Assembly (NCBI GenBank): GCA_028825345.1
Contig: JAPKAJ010000139.1
Location: forward strand, 1-6,111
Direction: 5' to 3'
Length of the DNA stretch: 6,111 nt
Origin: Arenicellales bacterium
Lineage (GTDB): Bacteria > Pseudomonadota > Gammaproteobacteria > Arenicellales > UBA868
This document shows positions 1 through 5,811 of the stretch, in pieces. Both the position numbers and the translations under genes were made by a program. The notes under the pieces were generated by a model. It was not told the DNA's origin. It worked only from the letters and a program-made list of their open reading frames with translations, and did not search any database. The stretch's first letter is position 1. Every line of letters starts with the position of its first letter.

Positions 1-607
1 TGGTGAAAGCGGTTTCTGAATGTTCTTCAGGTACCCGGGCCGCCAGGGCGGCGTTGCGCATCTGCCAGCCGCTGACGATCTTGCCATCGTTATCGATCGC
101 ACTATTAGCCCATGTCTCCCAGGGATTGTCTCCACCAAAACCATGCCTGCGCAGGTAGTCGCTGTAGCCAAGATCGGCCGGCAGAATCGGGTCTGGGTAG
201 AGCCCGGCAAAAAGTTCATATGGCAAAAACCCGTTGTTGCTAAGGCGTTGCTCCTGAGTTGAGCCAGGGGGCACATTGAAGCGCGATGCGGCCTGTACAT
301 TGAAACGCCCCTCGGATTTGCCGACCACGACGGCTTCCATGCCGGCATCGCCAAGGTAGTCGCCCAAAGTCAGTTCACCAAGTTTCAAAGGATCTTCGTT
401 GGCCATAACGCCGTGGGAGGCTACATAACGACCGGTGTAGAAACTCGCCCGCGATGGCCCGCATAGCGGCGCCTGGCAAAAGGCATTAGAAAATCGCACC
501 CCACGGCCTGCCAGGGCATCGATGTGGGGGGTATTCAGATACGGGTGACCAAAGCACGACAGGTAATCTGCCCGCAATTGATCACACATGATAAAAAGAA
601 TATTCAT
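1..607 (-). CDS. Sulfatase / phosphonate monoester hydrolase-like enzyme (alkaline phosphatase superfamily), N-terminal part
   Basis: Translating the minus strand from ATG 607-605 gives 202 open codons that leave the window with no stop, so this is the N-terminal part of a protein usually about 450-550 residues long. Seen: an opening beta strand followed by metal ligands D9-Q10 (NILFIMCDQLR), the TPHIDALA segment at 26-33, and the sulfatase signature C49-G-P-S-R53 followed by TG at 58-59. In this family Cys49 is converted to formylglycine, the catalytic nucleophile, and Arg53 stabilises it. K97 sits where the family has GKxH, but residue 99 is Glu rather than His. The overall pattern is closest in my memory to the choline-sulfatase/phosphonate monoester hydrolase branch, but the substrate cannot be named from this half. 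No signal peptide is visible, so it is probably cytoplasmic. The start is chosen because the first strand begins at residue 2; no strong Shine-Dalgarno precedes it. It is divergent from the DMT transporter, so a shared regulatory region is possible. Confidence 0.9.
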   Translation of the reverse strand, partial: MNILFIMCDQLRADYLSCFGHPYLNTPHIDALAGRGVRFSNAFCQAPLCGPSRASFYTGRYVASHGVMANEDPLKLGELTLGDYLGDAGMEAVVVGKSEGRFNVQAASRFNVPPGSTQEQRLSNNGFLPYELFAGLYPDPILPADLGYSDYLRRHGFGGDNPWETWANSAIDNDGKIVSGWQMRNAALAARVPEEHSETAFT

Positions 608-668
608 GGTCGCTTGGGTTTTTGTTGAATCTTTTCGGGGTCGTACACCCATAGATTGTAAGGCTATG

Positions 669-678
669 GTGTTAACAC
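669..678. promoter_or_regulatory. Palindrome GTGTTAACAC in divergent intergenic region, possible operator
   Basis: A perfect 10-bp palindrome lies in the 210-bp gap between the divergent sulfatase and DMT transporter genes. On the minus strand a TACAAT hexamer (660-655), one mismatch from a -10 box, follows it, but no good -35 is found at the right spacing. Further along, CCGAT (686-690) and ATCGG (702-706) form a small inverted repeat. A regulator-binding site shared by the two genes is plausible but is only inferred from position; a 10-bp palindrome can arise by chance. Confidence 0.2.
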
Positions 679-817
679 GGCATCTCCGATTTTAAGAAAG
701 TATCGGGGCCATACTCATGCCTTTGATGGGAAGCTTCTGCTGTACCATGCGATCCTTGTATACCTTTGGGGGCTGAACCAGCATTACGGGTTACGATGAT
801 CGCAAAAATGAGGGTTT

Positions 818-1729
818 ATGCATTTAAAAGCAGTCACTAATTTGCTGCTTGCCATGTTTTGCATCTCGATCATGGATACCATGATCAAAATGTTGAGCGG
901 CGATTATGCGCTGCACCAGTTGGTATTCATCCGCGCCGCTATCAGCCTGGTGATCTTACTGCCTGTCTTGTTTCGCCATGGGATCATGGCGATGCATACC
1001 CGCCGCCCTGGCGCACATATCTTTCGTGGATTGTTGCTGGTCATGGCCAACATGACATATTTCACAGGTCTTGCCAGTTTGCCTCTTGCCCAGGCTTCTG
1101 CTGTGGTGTTTTTTGCCCCCGTCATCATCACGATCTTTTCTTTTTGGGTTCTCAAAGAACGGTTCGGGCCGTTTCGCTGGGTAGCGGTATTGATGGGACT
1201 GGTAGGTATGGTTCTTGTAGCGCAGCCATTTTCAGGGCATATCGAGGTGGCGTACCTGTGGCCGTTGGCCGCTGCCTTTTGTTACGCGGGGTTTACCACG
1301 ATGACACGCTATATTGGTAAAACCGAGAGCGCCTCGCTGCTCGCGGTTACAGCCCAGGGCTCGTTTCTTCTGGTGAGTGCATTAATGGGGCTGGTCGTTG
1401 GTAGTGGACAGTTTGCCGGGCATGTCGACCCAGGTATTGAGTTTATATTGCGTGCCTGGCACTGGCCGACATCGTCTGACATGATTTATTTTGGCGCGAT
1501 CGGGGTACTATCGGCGATTACGGCTCTATCAATTTCGGCAGCTTATCGCAGCGCGCCGGCTTCCCTTCTTGCGCCCTTTGAATACAGCAATTTGCCTTTG
1601 GTACTGCTGTGGGGCTACCTGGTATTCAGTGAGTTCCCCAACACCATGGCGCTGATCGGGATATTGCTGATTGCCGCCGGTGGCATGGTGGTCTGGCTGG
1701 ATTCACAATTTCGCAGACGAGCCGTATAA
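818..1729 (+). CDS. DMT-superfamily (EamA) transporter, ten transmembrane helices
   Basis: This 303-residue protein is highly hydrophobic along its whole length, with about ten predicted membrane helices in two EamA repeats. The first repeat starts at residue 5 (LLLAMFCISIMDTMIKML) and ends near 135. The second runs from about residue 147 (LWPLAAAFCYAGFTTMTRYI) to the C-terminus. Length, the DxxxK element in the first helix (D20-K24), and the PFEYSNLPLVLLWGYLVFSE segment near 255-272 are typical of inner-membrane drug/metabolite transporters. Substrate and direction cannot be read from sequence; family members move amino acids, nucleosides, SAM or other metabolites. The start at ATG 818 is preceded by GAGGG (810-814) with an unusually short 3-nt gap. 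It ends in TAA at 1727-1729 and converges on the oxidoreductase with only 56 bp between the stops, and I see no hairpin terminator there. Neighbouring sulfatase and oxidoreductase genes hint at uptake or efflux of a shared metabolite, which is inference. Confidence 0.92.
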   Translation: MHLKAVTNLLLAMFCISIMDTMIKMLSGDYALHQLVFIRAAISLVILLPVLFRHGIMAMHTRRPGAHIFRGLLLVMANMTYFTGLASLPLAQASAVVFFAPVIITIFSFWVLKERFGPFRWVAVLMGLVGMVLVAQPFSGHIEVAYLWPLAAAFCYAGFTTMTRYIGKTESASLLAVTAQGSFLLVSALMGLVVGSGQFAGHVDPGIEFILRAWHWPTSSDMIYFGAIGVLSAITALSISAAYRSAPASLLAPFEYSNLPLVLLWGYLVFSEFPNTMALIGILLIAAGGMVVWLDSQFRRRAV

Positions 1730-1750
1730 GTGACTGCTCTTTTGGGCGAG

Positions 1751-1798
1751 TACTTCTAGCACTACATCTAGCACTACATCTGGCACTACTTCTGGAAA
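1751..1798. repeat. Four tandem copies of a 12-bp unit spanning the oxidoreductase stop codon
   Basis: Four consecutive 12-mers are visible: TACTTCTAGCAC (1751-1762), TACATCTAGCAC (1763-1774), TACATCTGGCAC (1775-1786) and TACTTCTGGAAA (1787-1798). The outer copies share CTTCT and the inner ones CATCT. The copy at 1787-1798 encodes the last residues of the oxidoreductase, and its TAG stop (1788-1786) straddles the boundary with the next copy. Because the unit length is a multiple of three, the same minus-strand frame carries TAG again at 1776-1774, 1770-1768, 1764-1762 and 1758-1756. Replication slippage at the 3' end of the gene is the simplest origin. Confidence 0.9.
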
Positions 1799-3417
1799 TG
1801 GAACGGCGCCTGTTCTGAGGGTAGTTGCGGTTTTTTTAACAGATAATCGGTTGCGCGTTCGGCGATCATCTGGGTTGGGGCGTTGAGATTGCCGCTCACA
1901 ATATCCGGCATTACTGAGGCATCGACTACCCGTAGGTTATCTATTCCGCGCACTTGCATCTGCGCGTCGACGACTGCCATGTCATCGTTGCCCATGCGAC
2001 AGGTGCCACAGGGGTGAAAGTCTGTTGTGGCGTAGGCGCGTACCCAGGCTTTAAGCTCATTGTCTGAGTTGAGGTTCGGCGCAGGCTCGATACGATCGCC
2101 CCGAAATTCATCAAACGCGGGCTGTGTCAGTAGGTCCTGCATGACTCGCAAAGCCTCTATCAACTCCCGTGTGTCACCCGGATGACTCAGGTAATTAAAG
2201 TGCGCCGCTGGACGGTCATGGGGGTCCGTGGAGCGCAGTTTGACTTCGCCACGGCTCTTAGGACGCAACTGATCACAATCCAGTACGTAGCCTTGTTTGA
2301 GTTGAATGCGTCGTCCTTGCCACTGGCTGTATACCGGCGCGAAATGGTATTGCAGATTGGGATGGGCTGCATCCGTGTTGCCATAGACAAAGCCGCCCAT
2401 CTCCCAGATATTCGATGCACCGAGGCCTGAGCGTGAAGTCAGCCACTTGAGCCCGGTACTGAGTTTGGTCAGGGGTCGGGCCAGGGTATGCAAAGTCACT
2501 GCTTTCTTGCAGTAAAAGGCGCTGATAATACTGAGGTGGTCCTGCAGGTTCTGTCCGACACCACTGAGATTCACAAGCGGCGTGATGTTCATTGATTTTA
2601 GATAATCGGCTGGGCCAATCCCTGAGAGCATCAGCAGTTGCGGGCTCTTAATGGCGCCGCAGCAGACGAGGACCGCACGCGATGCATGGGCTTGGCTCAC
2701 CTGGCCATTTTTTTCATACTCGATGCCGCTCGCGCGGCCGCCTTCGATGATGATCCGCCGAGTCAGAGCCCGGGTCGTTAATGTCAGGTTGGCTCTTTTT
2801 AATGCGGGTTTTAGATGGGCAACCGCGGCACTACAGCGCCGGCCGTTGCGAGTAGTACTGTCAAGACGGGCGATGCCTTCGGGTTTAAACCCGTTCAGGT
2901 CGTCTGAGGTGCCCTGACCGGATTGCTCTCCCGCCAGATAGAGTGCATCAAAAAGCGGGTTCTCCAAGGTGCCCCGGGTTACCCCGAGCGGGCCATTGCC
3001 ACCGCGCCAGATGCTCTGGCCCCGATCTGAGGATTCACAGCGCTTGAAATACGGCAGGCATTGCGCAAAGGTCCATTCGGCCAGTCCGAATTGATCCGCC
3101 CAGCGGTCATAATCCATCGGGTGGCCGCGCATATAGACCATCGAGTTGATCGAAGATGAGCCGCCGATCACTTTGCCGCGCGGCAAATCGATGCGCCGGC
3201 CATCGCACTCGGGCTCGGGTTCGCTTTTGTAGTTCCAGTTAATGCTGGGGTCCTTGTATGCGTGATAGACCCCAGCCGGGATATGCACCATCAGTTTGTG
3301 GTCCATCGGCCCGGCTTCGAGGATCAGTACCTGGTTACCCGGGTCTTCGCTTAGCCGGTTGGCCAGGACACAGCCGGCCGATCCGGCGCCAATGATAATG
3401 TAATCGTATTCCGACAC
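1786..3417 (-). CDS. FAD-dependent GMC-family oxidoreductase (choline dehydrogenase / AlkJ-like alcohol dehydrogenase)
   Basis: Using GTG 3417-3415 as start, the protein has 543 residues, normal for the family. It opens MSEYDYIIIGAGSAG, the FAD-binding Rossmann strand with GxGxxG at 10-15. The GMC signature 1 region (PRGKVIGGSSSINSMVYMRG) lies at 79-98. Signature 2 (GAIKSPQLLMLSGIGP) is mid-protein. The catalytic His468 is in HPCGTCRMG, and Asn512 in GNLNAPT completes the active-site pair; their 44-residue spacing is the same as His466/Asn510 of choline oxidase. Such enzymes oxidise alcohols to aldehydes with FAD, passing electrons to the respiratory chain or oxygen. Overall similarity is to the choline dehydrogenase/AlkJ branch, but the true substrate is unknown. 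A TTG at 3456-3454 would add 13 residues, but these have no family counterpart and the TTG falls in the loop of a 13-bp hairpin, so I reject it. No clear Shine-Dalgarno precedes the GTG. The stop TAG lies in a 12-bp tandem repeat. Confidence 0.93.
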   Translation of the reverse strand: MSEYDYIIIGAGSAGCVLANRLSEDPGNQVLILEAGPMDHKLMVHIPAGVYHAYKDPSINWNYKSEPEPECDGRRIDLPRGKVIGGSSSINSMVYMRGHPMDYDRWADQFGLAEWTFAQCLPYFKRCESSDRGQSIWRGGNGPLGVTRGTLENPLFDALYLAGEQSGQGTSDDLNGFKPEGIARLDSTTRNGRRCSAAVAHLKPALKRANLTLTTRALTRRIIIEGGRASGIEYEKNGQVSQAHASRAVLVCCGAIKSPQLLMLSGIGPADYLKSMNITPLVNLSGVGQNLQDHLSIISAFYCKKAVTLHTLARPLTKLSTGLKWLTSRSGLGASNIWEMGGFVYGNTDAAHPNLQYHFAPVYSQWQGRRIQLKQGYVLDCDQLRPKSRGEVKLRSTDPHDRPAAHFNYLSHPGDTRELIEALRVMQDLLTQPAFDEFRGDRIEPAPNLNSDNELKAWVRAYATTDFHPCGTCRMGNDDMAVVDAQMQVRGIDNLRVVDASVMPDIVSGNLNAPTQMIAERATDYLLKKPQLPSEQAPFHFQK

Positions 3418-3433
3418 AGTGTTTAGTTGATGA

Positions 3434-3469
3434 TCATGGCACCATGAAAACCGCAACCCGTGTTTTCAT
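3434..3469 (-). other. Candidate 11-residue leader ORF upstream of the oxidoreductase
   Basis: On the minus strand AGAGG (3483-3479) lies 9 nt before ATG 3469-3467, a better initiation site than any available to the oxidoreductase itself. The ORF reads MKTRVAVFMVP and stops at TGA 3436-3434, 16 nt before the oxidoreductase GTG. Its ATG is inside the 5' arm of the perfect inverted repeat at 3439-3474, so translating it would melt that hairpin. It could be a leader peptide controlling the downstream gene, or chance. There is no homology evidence. Confidence 0.25.
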
Positions 3470-3474
3470 GGTGC
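3439..3474. repeat. Perfect 13-bp inverted repeat with 10-nt loop in oxidoreductase leader
   Basis: GCACCATGAAAAC at 3439-3451 is the exact reverse complement of 3462-3474, with a 10-nt loop at 3452-3461. The structure starts 21 bp upstream of the oxidoreductase GTG and would form a stable stem in its mRNA leader. Neither strand shows a T run after the stem, so it is not a typical intrinsic terminator. An operator for a dimeric regulator or a leader hairpin affecting translation both fit. The loop octamer GCAACCCG (3453-3460) recurs once at 3605-3612 in the same intergenic region. Confidence 0.85.
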
Positions 3475-3543
3475 AAAGCCTCTTTGCTGGGGTGCCCCGC
3501 ATACCCGGTAACGACCCAATAAAACTTCAGGGGAAAAGTCTAA

Positions 3544-3555
3544 ATTAAATTTAAT
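3544..3555. promoter_or_regulatory. 12-bp AT palindrome ATTAAATTTAAT, possible operator
   Basis: The perfect palindrome overlaps two bases of the proposed minus-strand -10 box (3559-3554) and the expected transcription start around 3547. A repressor bound here would block the oxidoreductase promoter. AT-rich palindromes of this size also arise by chance, so the role is inferred. Confidence 0.3.
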
Positions 3556-3581
3556 CATAAAGACCAGCCCTGTATGGTAAA
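3554..3581 (-). promoter_or_regulatory. Putative sigma-70 promoter for the GMC oxidoreductase
   Basis: Read on the minus strand, TTTACC (3581-3576, 4 of 6 matches to the -35 consensus) is followed after 16 bp by TATGAT (3559-3554, 5 of 6 matches to the -10 consensus). Initiation near 3547 would give a leader of about 130 nt that contains the perfect hairpin and the short leader ORF. Confidence 0.4.
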
Positions 3582-3714
3582 AAGGCCGTGGTTTGGCATC
3601 CCGAGCAACCCGCGAGATTCGATCTCTCATCACATGAACAAAGAGCAGGCAGGGGTGCTGTAGCCCCCCTAATAACTGGCATCTAAAGAAAAACTGGGCT
3701 GGAGAGCTGAATAA

Positions 3715-4755
3715 ATGATCAAGGCGTTTTACAAGGCCCGGGAGTGGGCGCTATGGGCCTATGGTGGCGGGGCACTGCTGATATCGTCCCTTTGGCTGCA
3801 GGTGCAAATGACAGTCGCGCTTAACGAGTGGTATGGCCGTTTCTATGATTTATTGCAAAATGCGGCCAGTTTCTCTGATGACCCACAAAAAGGTATTGAT
3901 CAATTCTTTAGAGAGCTGATTTCGATCGGTTACGTGAGTTCGGGTTTTGAGGGCACACCATCGTTTGTTGTGATTGCGTTTCCGTATGTGATTCTTGCCA
4001 TCTTCACAGGGTGGTTCACCCGGATCTATGGCCTGCGCTGGCGTGAAGCCATTACCTTTAACTATGTTCCCCGCTGGCGGGCAGTTGAGCACGAGATAGA
4101 AGGGGCCTCACAGCGGATTCAGGAAGACTGCAATCGTTTTGCCCGGATTGTGGAGTCGCTGGGCCTGCAAATCGTACGCGCTGTTATGACTTTGATCGCA
4201 TTTATACCGGTACTGCATAAATTATCGGAGAAGGTTGATACTCCGATACTTCGCGATATCGAAGGCTCACTGGTGTGGGCGGCTTTGGTAATCTCGCTCG
4301 GTGGCTTGTTTGTTTCCTGGTTGGTGGGTTGGAAGCTGCCAGGGCTGGAATATAACAACCAGAAAGTCGAAGCGGCATTTCGCAAAGACCTGGTTCTGGG
4401 CGAAGACGATAAGGTGAACCATGCCGATATGGGGAAACTGCAAGGATTCTTTGTAGATATCCGGCGCAATTACCACCGGCTCTACTTTCATTACACCTAC
4501 TTTGATGCCTGGGCAACTTCCTACGATCAATTTATGTCGATATTGCCTTATATCGTAATGGGTCCTGGCCTTTTTACCGGGATGTTGACGCTGGGTGTAA
4601 TGGTTCAGGTATCCAATGCCTTCGCTAAGGTGCACGGGAGTTTTTCACTGTTCTTGCATAACTGGACAACTATTACTGAACTACGATCGATCTGGAAACG
4701 TCTGCACGAATTCGAGACCAATCTGGATCGCTATCAGGTAACTCAGGCCGCGTAG
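3715..4755 (+). CDS. SbmA/BacA-like peptide transporter with short N-terminus
   Basis: The 346-residue integral inner-membrane protein belongs to the SbmA/BacA family of proton-driven importers, which take up peptide antibiotics and proline-rich peptides and, in rhizobia, are needed for symbiosis. Recognisable family blocks are LNEWYGRFYDLLQ (36-48), EGASQRIQED (129-138), MTLIAFIPVL (158-167), KLPGLEYNNQKVEAAFRK (207-224) and GEDD (229-232). In the C-terminal quarter are RRNYHRLYFHYTYFD and the NWTTITELRSIWKRLHEFE tail. These match the remembered E. coli SbmA blocks in order. E. coli SbmA has 406 residues; here about 60 residues are missing before WYGRFYDLLQ, so at least one N-terminal membrane helix is absent. 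The start is supported by GGAGAG (3701-3706) 8 nt before ATG. There is no ATPase domain, unlike the related YddA/BclA ABC proteins. The stop is doubled (TAG TAA at 4753-4758). The gene is divergent from the oxidoreductase. Confidence 0.92.
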   Translation: MIKAFYKAREWALWAYGGGALLISSLWLQVQMTVALNEWYGRFYDLLQNAASFSDDPQKGIDQFFRELISIGYVSSGFEGTPSFVVIAFPYVILAIFTGWFTRIYGLRWREAITFNYVPRWRAVEHEIEGASQRIQEDCNRFARIVESLGLQIVRAVMTLIAFIPVLHKLSEKVDTPILRDIEGSLVWAALVISLGGLFVSWLVGWKLPGLEYNNQKVEAAFRKDLVLGEDDKVNHADMGKLQGFFVDIRRNYHRLYFHYTYFDAWATSYDQFMSILPYIVMGPGLFTGMLTLGVMVQVSNAFAKVHGSFSLFLHNWTTITELRSIWKRLHEFETNLDRYQVTQAA

Positions 4756-4823
4756 TAAACATCAAGTTTTGATATAGTCTTCATTCGACTCAGCCTAGTG
4801 CCACAAATATAAGAGAAGATAGG

Positions 4824-5260
4824 TTGCTTTGTGATTGGCTCTCCGAGAAAACCATATTTGCCCGCATAGGGGCGAAGAATTCCGTGTTGTCGATTATTTG
4901 GGCAGCACGGAAACGGCGGCAGATGATCTTAAGGGAGCACTGGATTTGGTGCGGGATAGGCAACTTCAAACTCGCAAGACTGAATCGGTTAACATTGCAT
5001 TTAGCACTGGTATCGTGGAGCTTGGCCCTGACGGAAAAACGCTCGATAAATTACTCAAGAATGCAGGCCGTGCTCTTTATTTCGCCAAGGCAAATGGACG
5101 CTCGTGCGTGATCCCATACTCAGCAGATCTGTTCGAAAAACGCGAGACCACGCTGATCACGCGGCTTGATCAACAGCTGGATAAGCAGTCTGACTACCCA
5201 GGTAGTGCGCCCGAGTGGTGTGGCCAGACGATGGTGTCATGTTATGAATCAAAAAACTGA
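4824..5260 (+). pseudogene. GGDEF (diguanylate cyclase) domain remnant, 5'-truncated and frameshifted
   Basis: Two overlapping frames together encode the second half of a GGDEF domain. One frame gives LCDWLSEKTIFARIG up to 4871. The other gives GEEF from 4871 and continues through the STGIVELGPDGKTLDKLLKNAG segment, ALYFAKANGR (around 5067-5101) and a tail to TGA 5258-5260. Adding one G to the GGGG run at 4869-4872 would restore RIGGEEF, so the break is a single-base deletion in the catalytic loop. Even when repaired, the frame is open only from 4773, and the first half of the domain, which carries the early metal-binding Asp and the substrate-contacting D/N residues, is absent. An active diguanylate cyclase making c-di-GMP is therefore excluded. 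A later Asp in the usual ADxALY motif is also Gly (NAGRALY). A sequencing error could explain the frameshift but not the missing 5' half. It lies 68 bp after the SbmA-like gene. Confidence 0.8.
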
Positions 5261-5732
5261 GGCGCCCTATCAGGAGTTTGCACAAAGACTGATTGAAGCG
5301 ATGCGTGATGCAGGCCATAGTTCACGTGAGGGTAGCTGGTCACGACTGCCGGTAGAGCTTGAGCCCCTGCGTCGCGAGGCGCAGGCCAAGAGCCTGACTA
5401 CGGCGCGGAAGTATCTTGAGGGCGAGGCTTTCCCCAGGCGCCACCGCCTTGAACGTGTTGCCGACTGGCTTAACGTCAATCCGGATTGGCTTGCCAGCGG
5501 CACTGGGCCTCGACACAAAGGAGAGCAGTGGAACTCTGTTGATGATCTGCCGGCAGAGGCGATAGCACTTGCCCGTGCCTGGGCCGCCTTACCTCGTCAC
5601 TACCGTGAGCCCATCCGATCATGGGTCGTTATGGCGTCGATTGTCGACAGCCTGCCTGAGGATGCCAAACAATTACCCCCTGCCGCAGCTGGCTTGGAGC
5701 GGCGGCGGCAGGACCGTGAAAAGGGTAATTAG
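5244..5732 (+). CDS. XRE/phage-repressor-like helix-turn-helix regulator
   Basis: The ORF from ATG 5244 encodes 162 residues. Residues 8-85 resemble a lambda-repressor-type HTH domain. The first helix is FAQRLIEAMRDAG. The HTH pair is LEPLRREAQAKSLTTARKYLEGEAFPR, and the closing helix is HRLERVADWLNVNPDWLASGTGP, matching the W/YLxGxxxPR and LGVxPxWLxxGxGP pattern of this class. The C-terminal part (LPAEAIALARAWAALPRHYREPIRSWVVM) looks like the helical tail of short XRE regulators. There is no S24 peptidase domain, so it is not a LexA/CI self-cleaving repressor. A TTG at 5166 would add 26 residues that merely re-read the GGDEF remnant in another frame, so ATG 5244 is preferred. It overlaps the end of that remnant by 17 bp. 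Its Shine-Dalgarno is weak. Targets are unknown; the DsbA-like gene just downstream may be co-transcribed. Confidence 0.8.
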   Translation: MNQKTEAPYQEFAQRLIEAMRDAGHSSREGSWSRLPVELEPLRREAQAKSLTTARKYLEGEAFPRRHRLERVADWLNVNPDWLASGTGPRHKGEQWNSVDDLPAEAIALARAWAALPRHYREPIRSWVVMASIVDSLPEDAKQLPPAAAGLERRRQDREKGN

Positions 5733-5811
5733 CCTCACCGCAGCAGAACGGCTAACAGGTAATAGCGTAGTGAATCCCTCAGTACAAAATTCGATTCAGG
5801 ATCTTCAGGCC

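Noticed and set aside
859..1320. Overlapping plus-strand ORF inside the DMT transporter
   Set aside because: Shadow frame with no domain-like pattern; the transporter frame accounts for the region fully.
1751..1798. CRISPR or stop-codon readthrough cassette
   Set aside because: Units are 12 bp with no spacers, and the peptide past the first TAG is only repeated stops, so readthrough would add nothing meaningful.
1..3417. bet operon (choline-sulfate to betaine pathway)
   Set aside because: Only generic family matches; no BetB, BetI or BetT homolog is visible and the genes are not in one operon.
3418..3456. TTG start extending the oxidoreductase by 13 residues
   Set aside because: The extra residues have no family counterpart, the TTG lies in a hairpin loop, and no Shine-Dalgarno precedes it.
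3613..3630. tRNA T-arm-like element (GAGA-TTCGATC-TCTC)
   Set aside because: Only a 4-bp stem, and no matching acceptor, D or anticodon arms could be built from the preceding 60 bases.
4119..4635. Several minus-strand ORFs opposite the SbmA-like gene
   Set aside because: Antisense shadows of a strongly recognised coding frame, without motifs of their own.
4761..4773. ATCAA-gtt-TTGAT hairpin after the SbmA-like gene as a terminator
   Set aside because: Five AT-rich pairs with no following T run; too weak for an intrinsic terminator.
5166..5243. TTG start extending the HTH regulator by 26 residues
   Set aside because: The extension only re-reads the GGDEF remnant in another frame; the HTH fold begins after ATG 5244.
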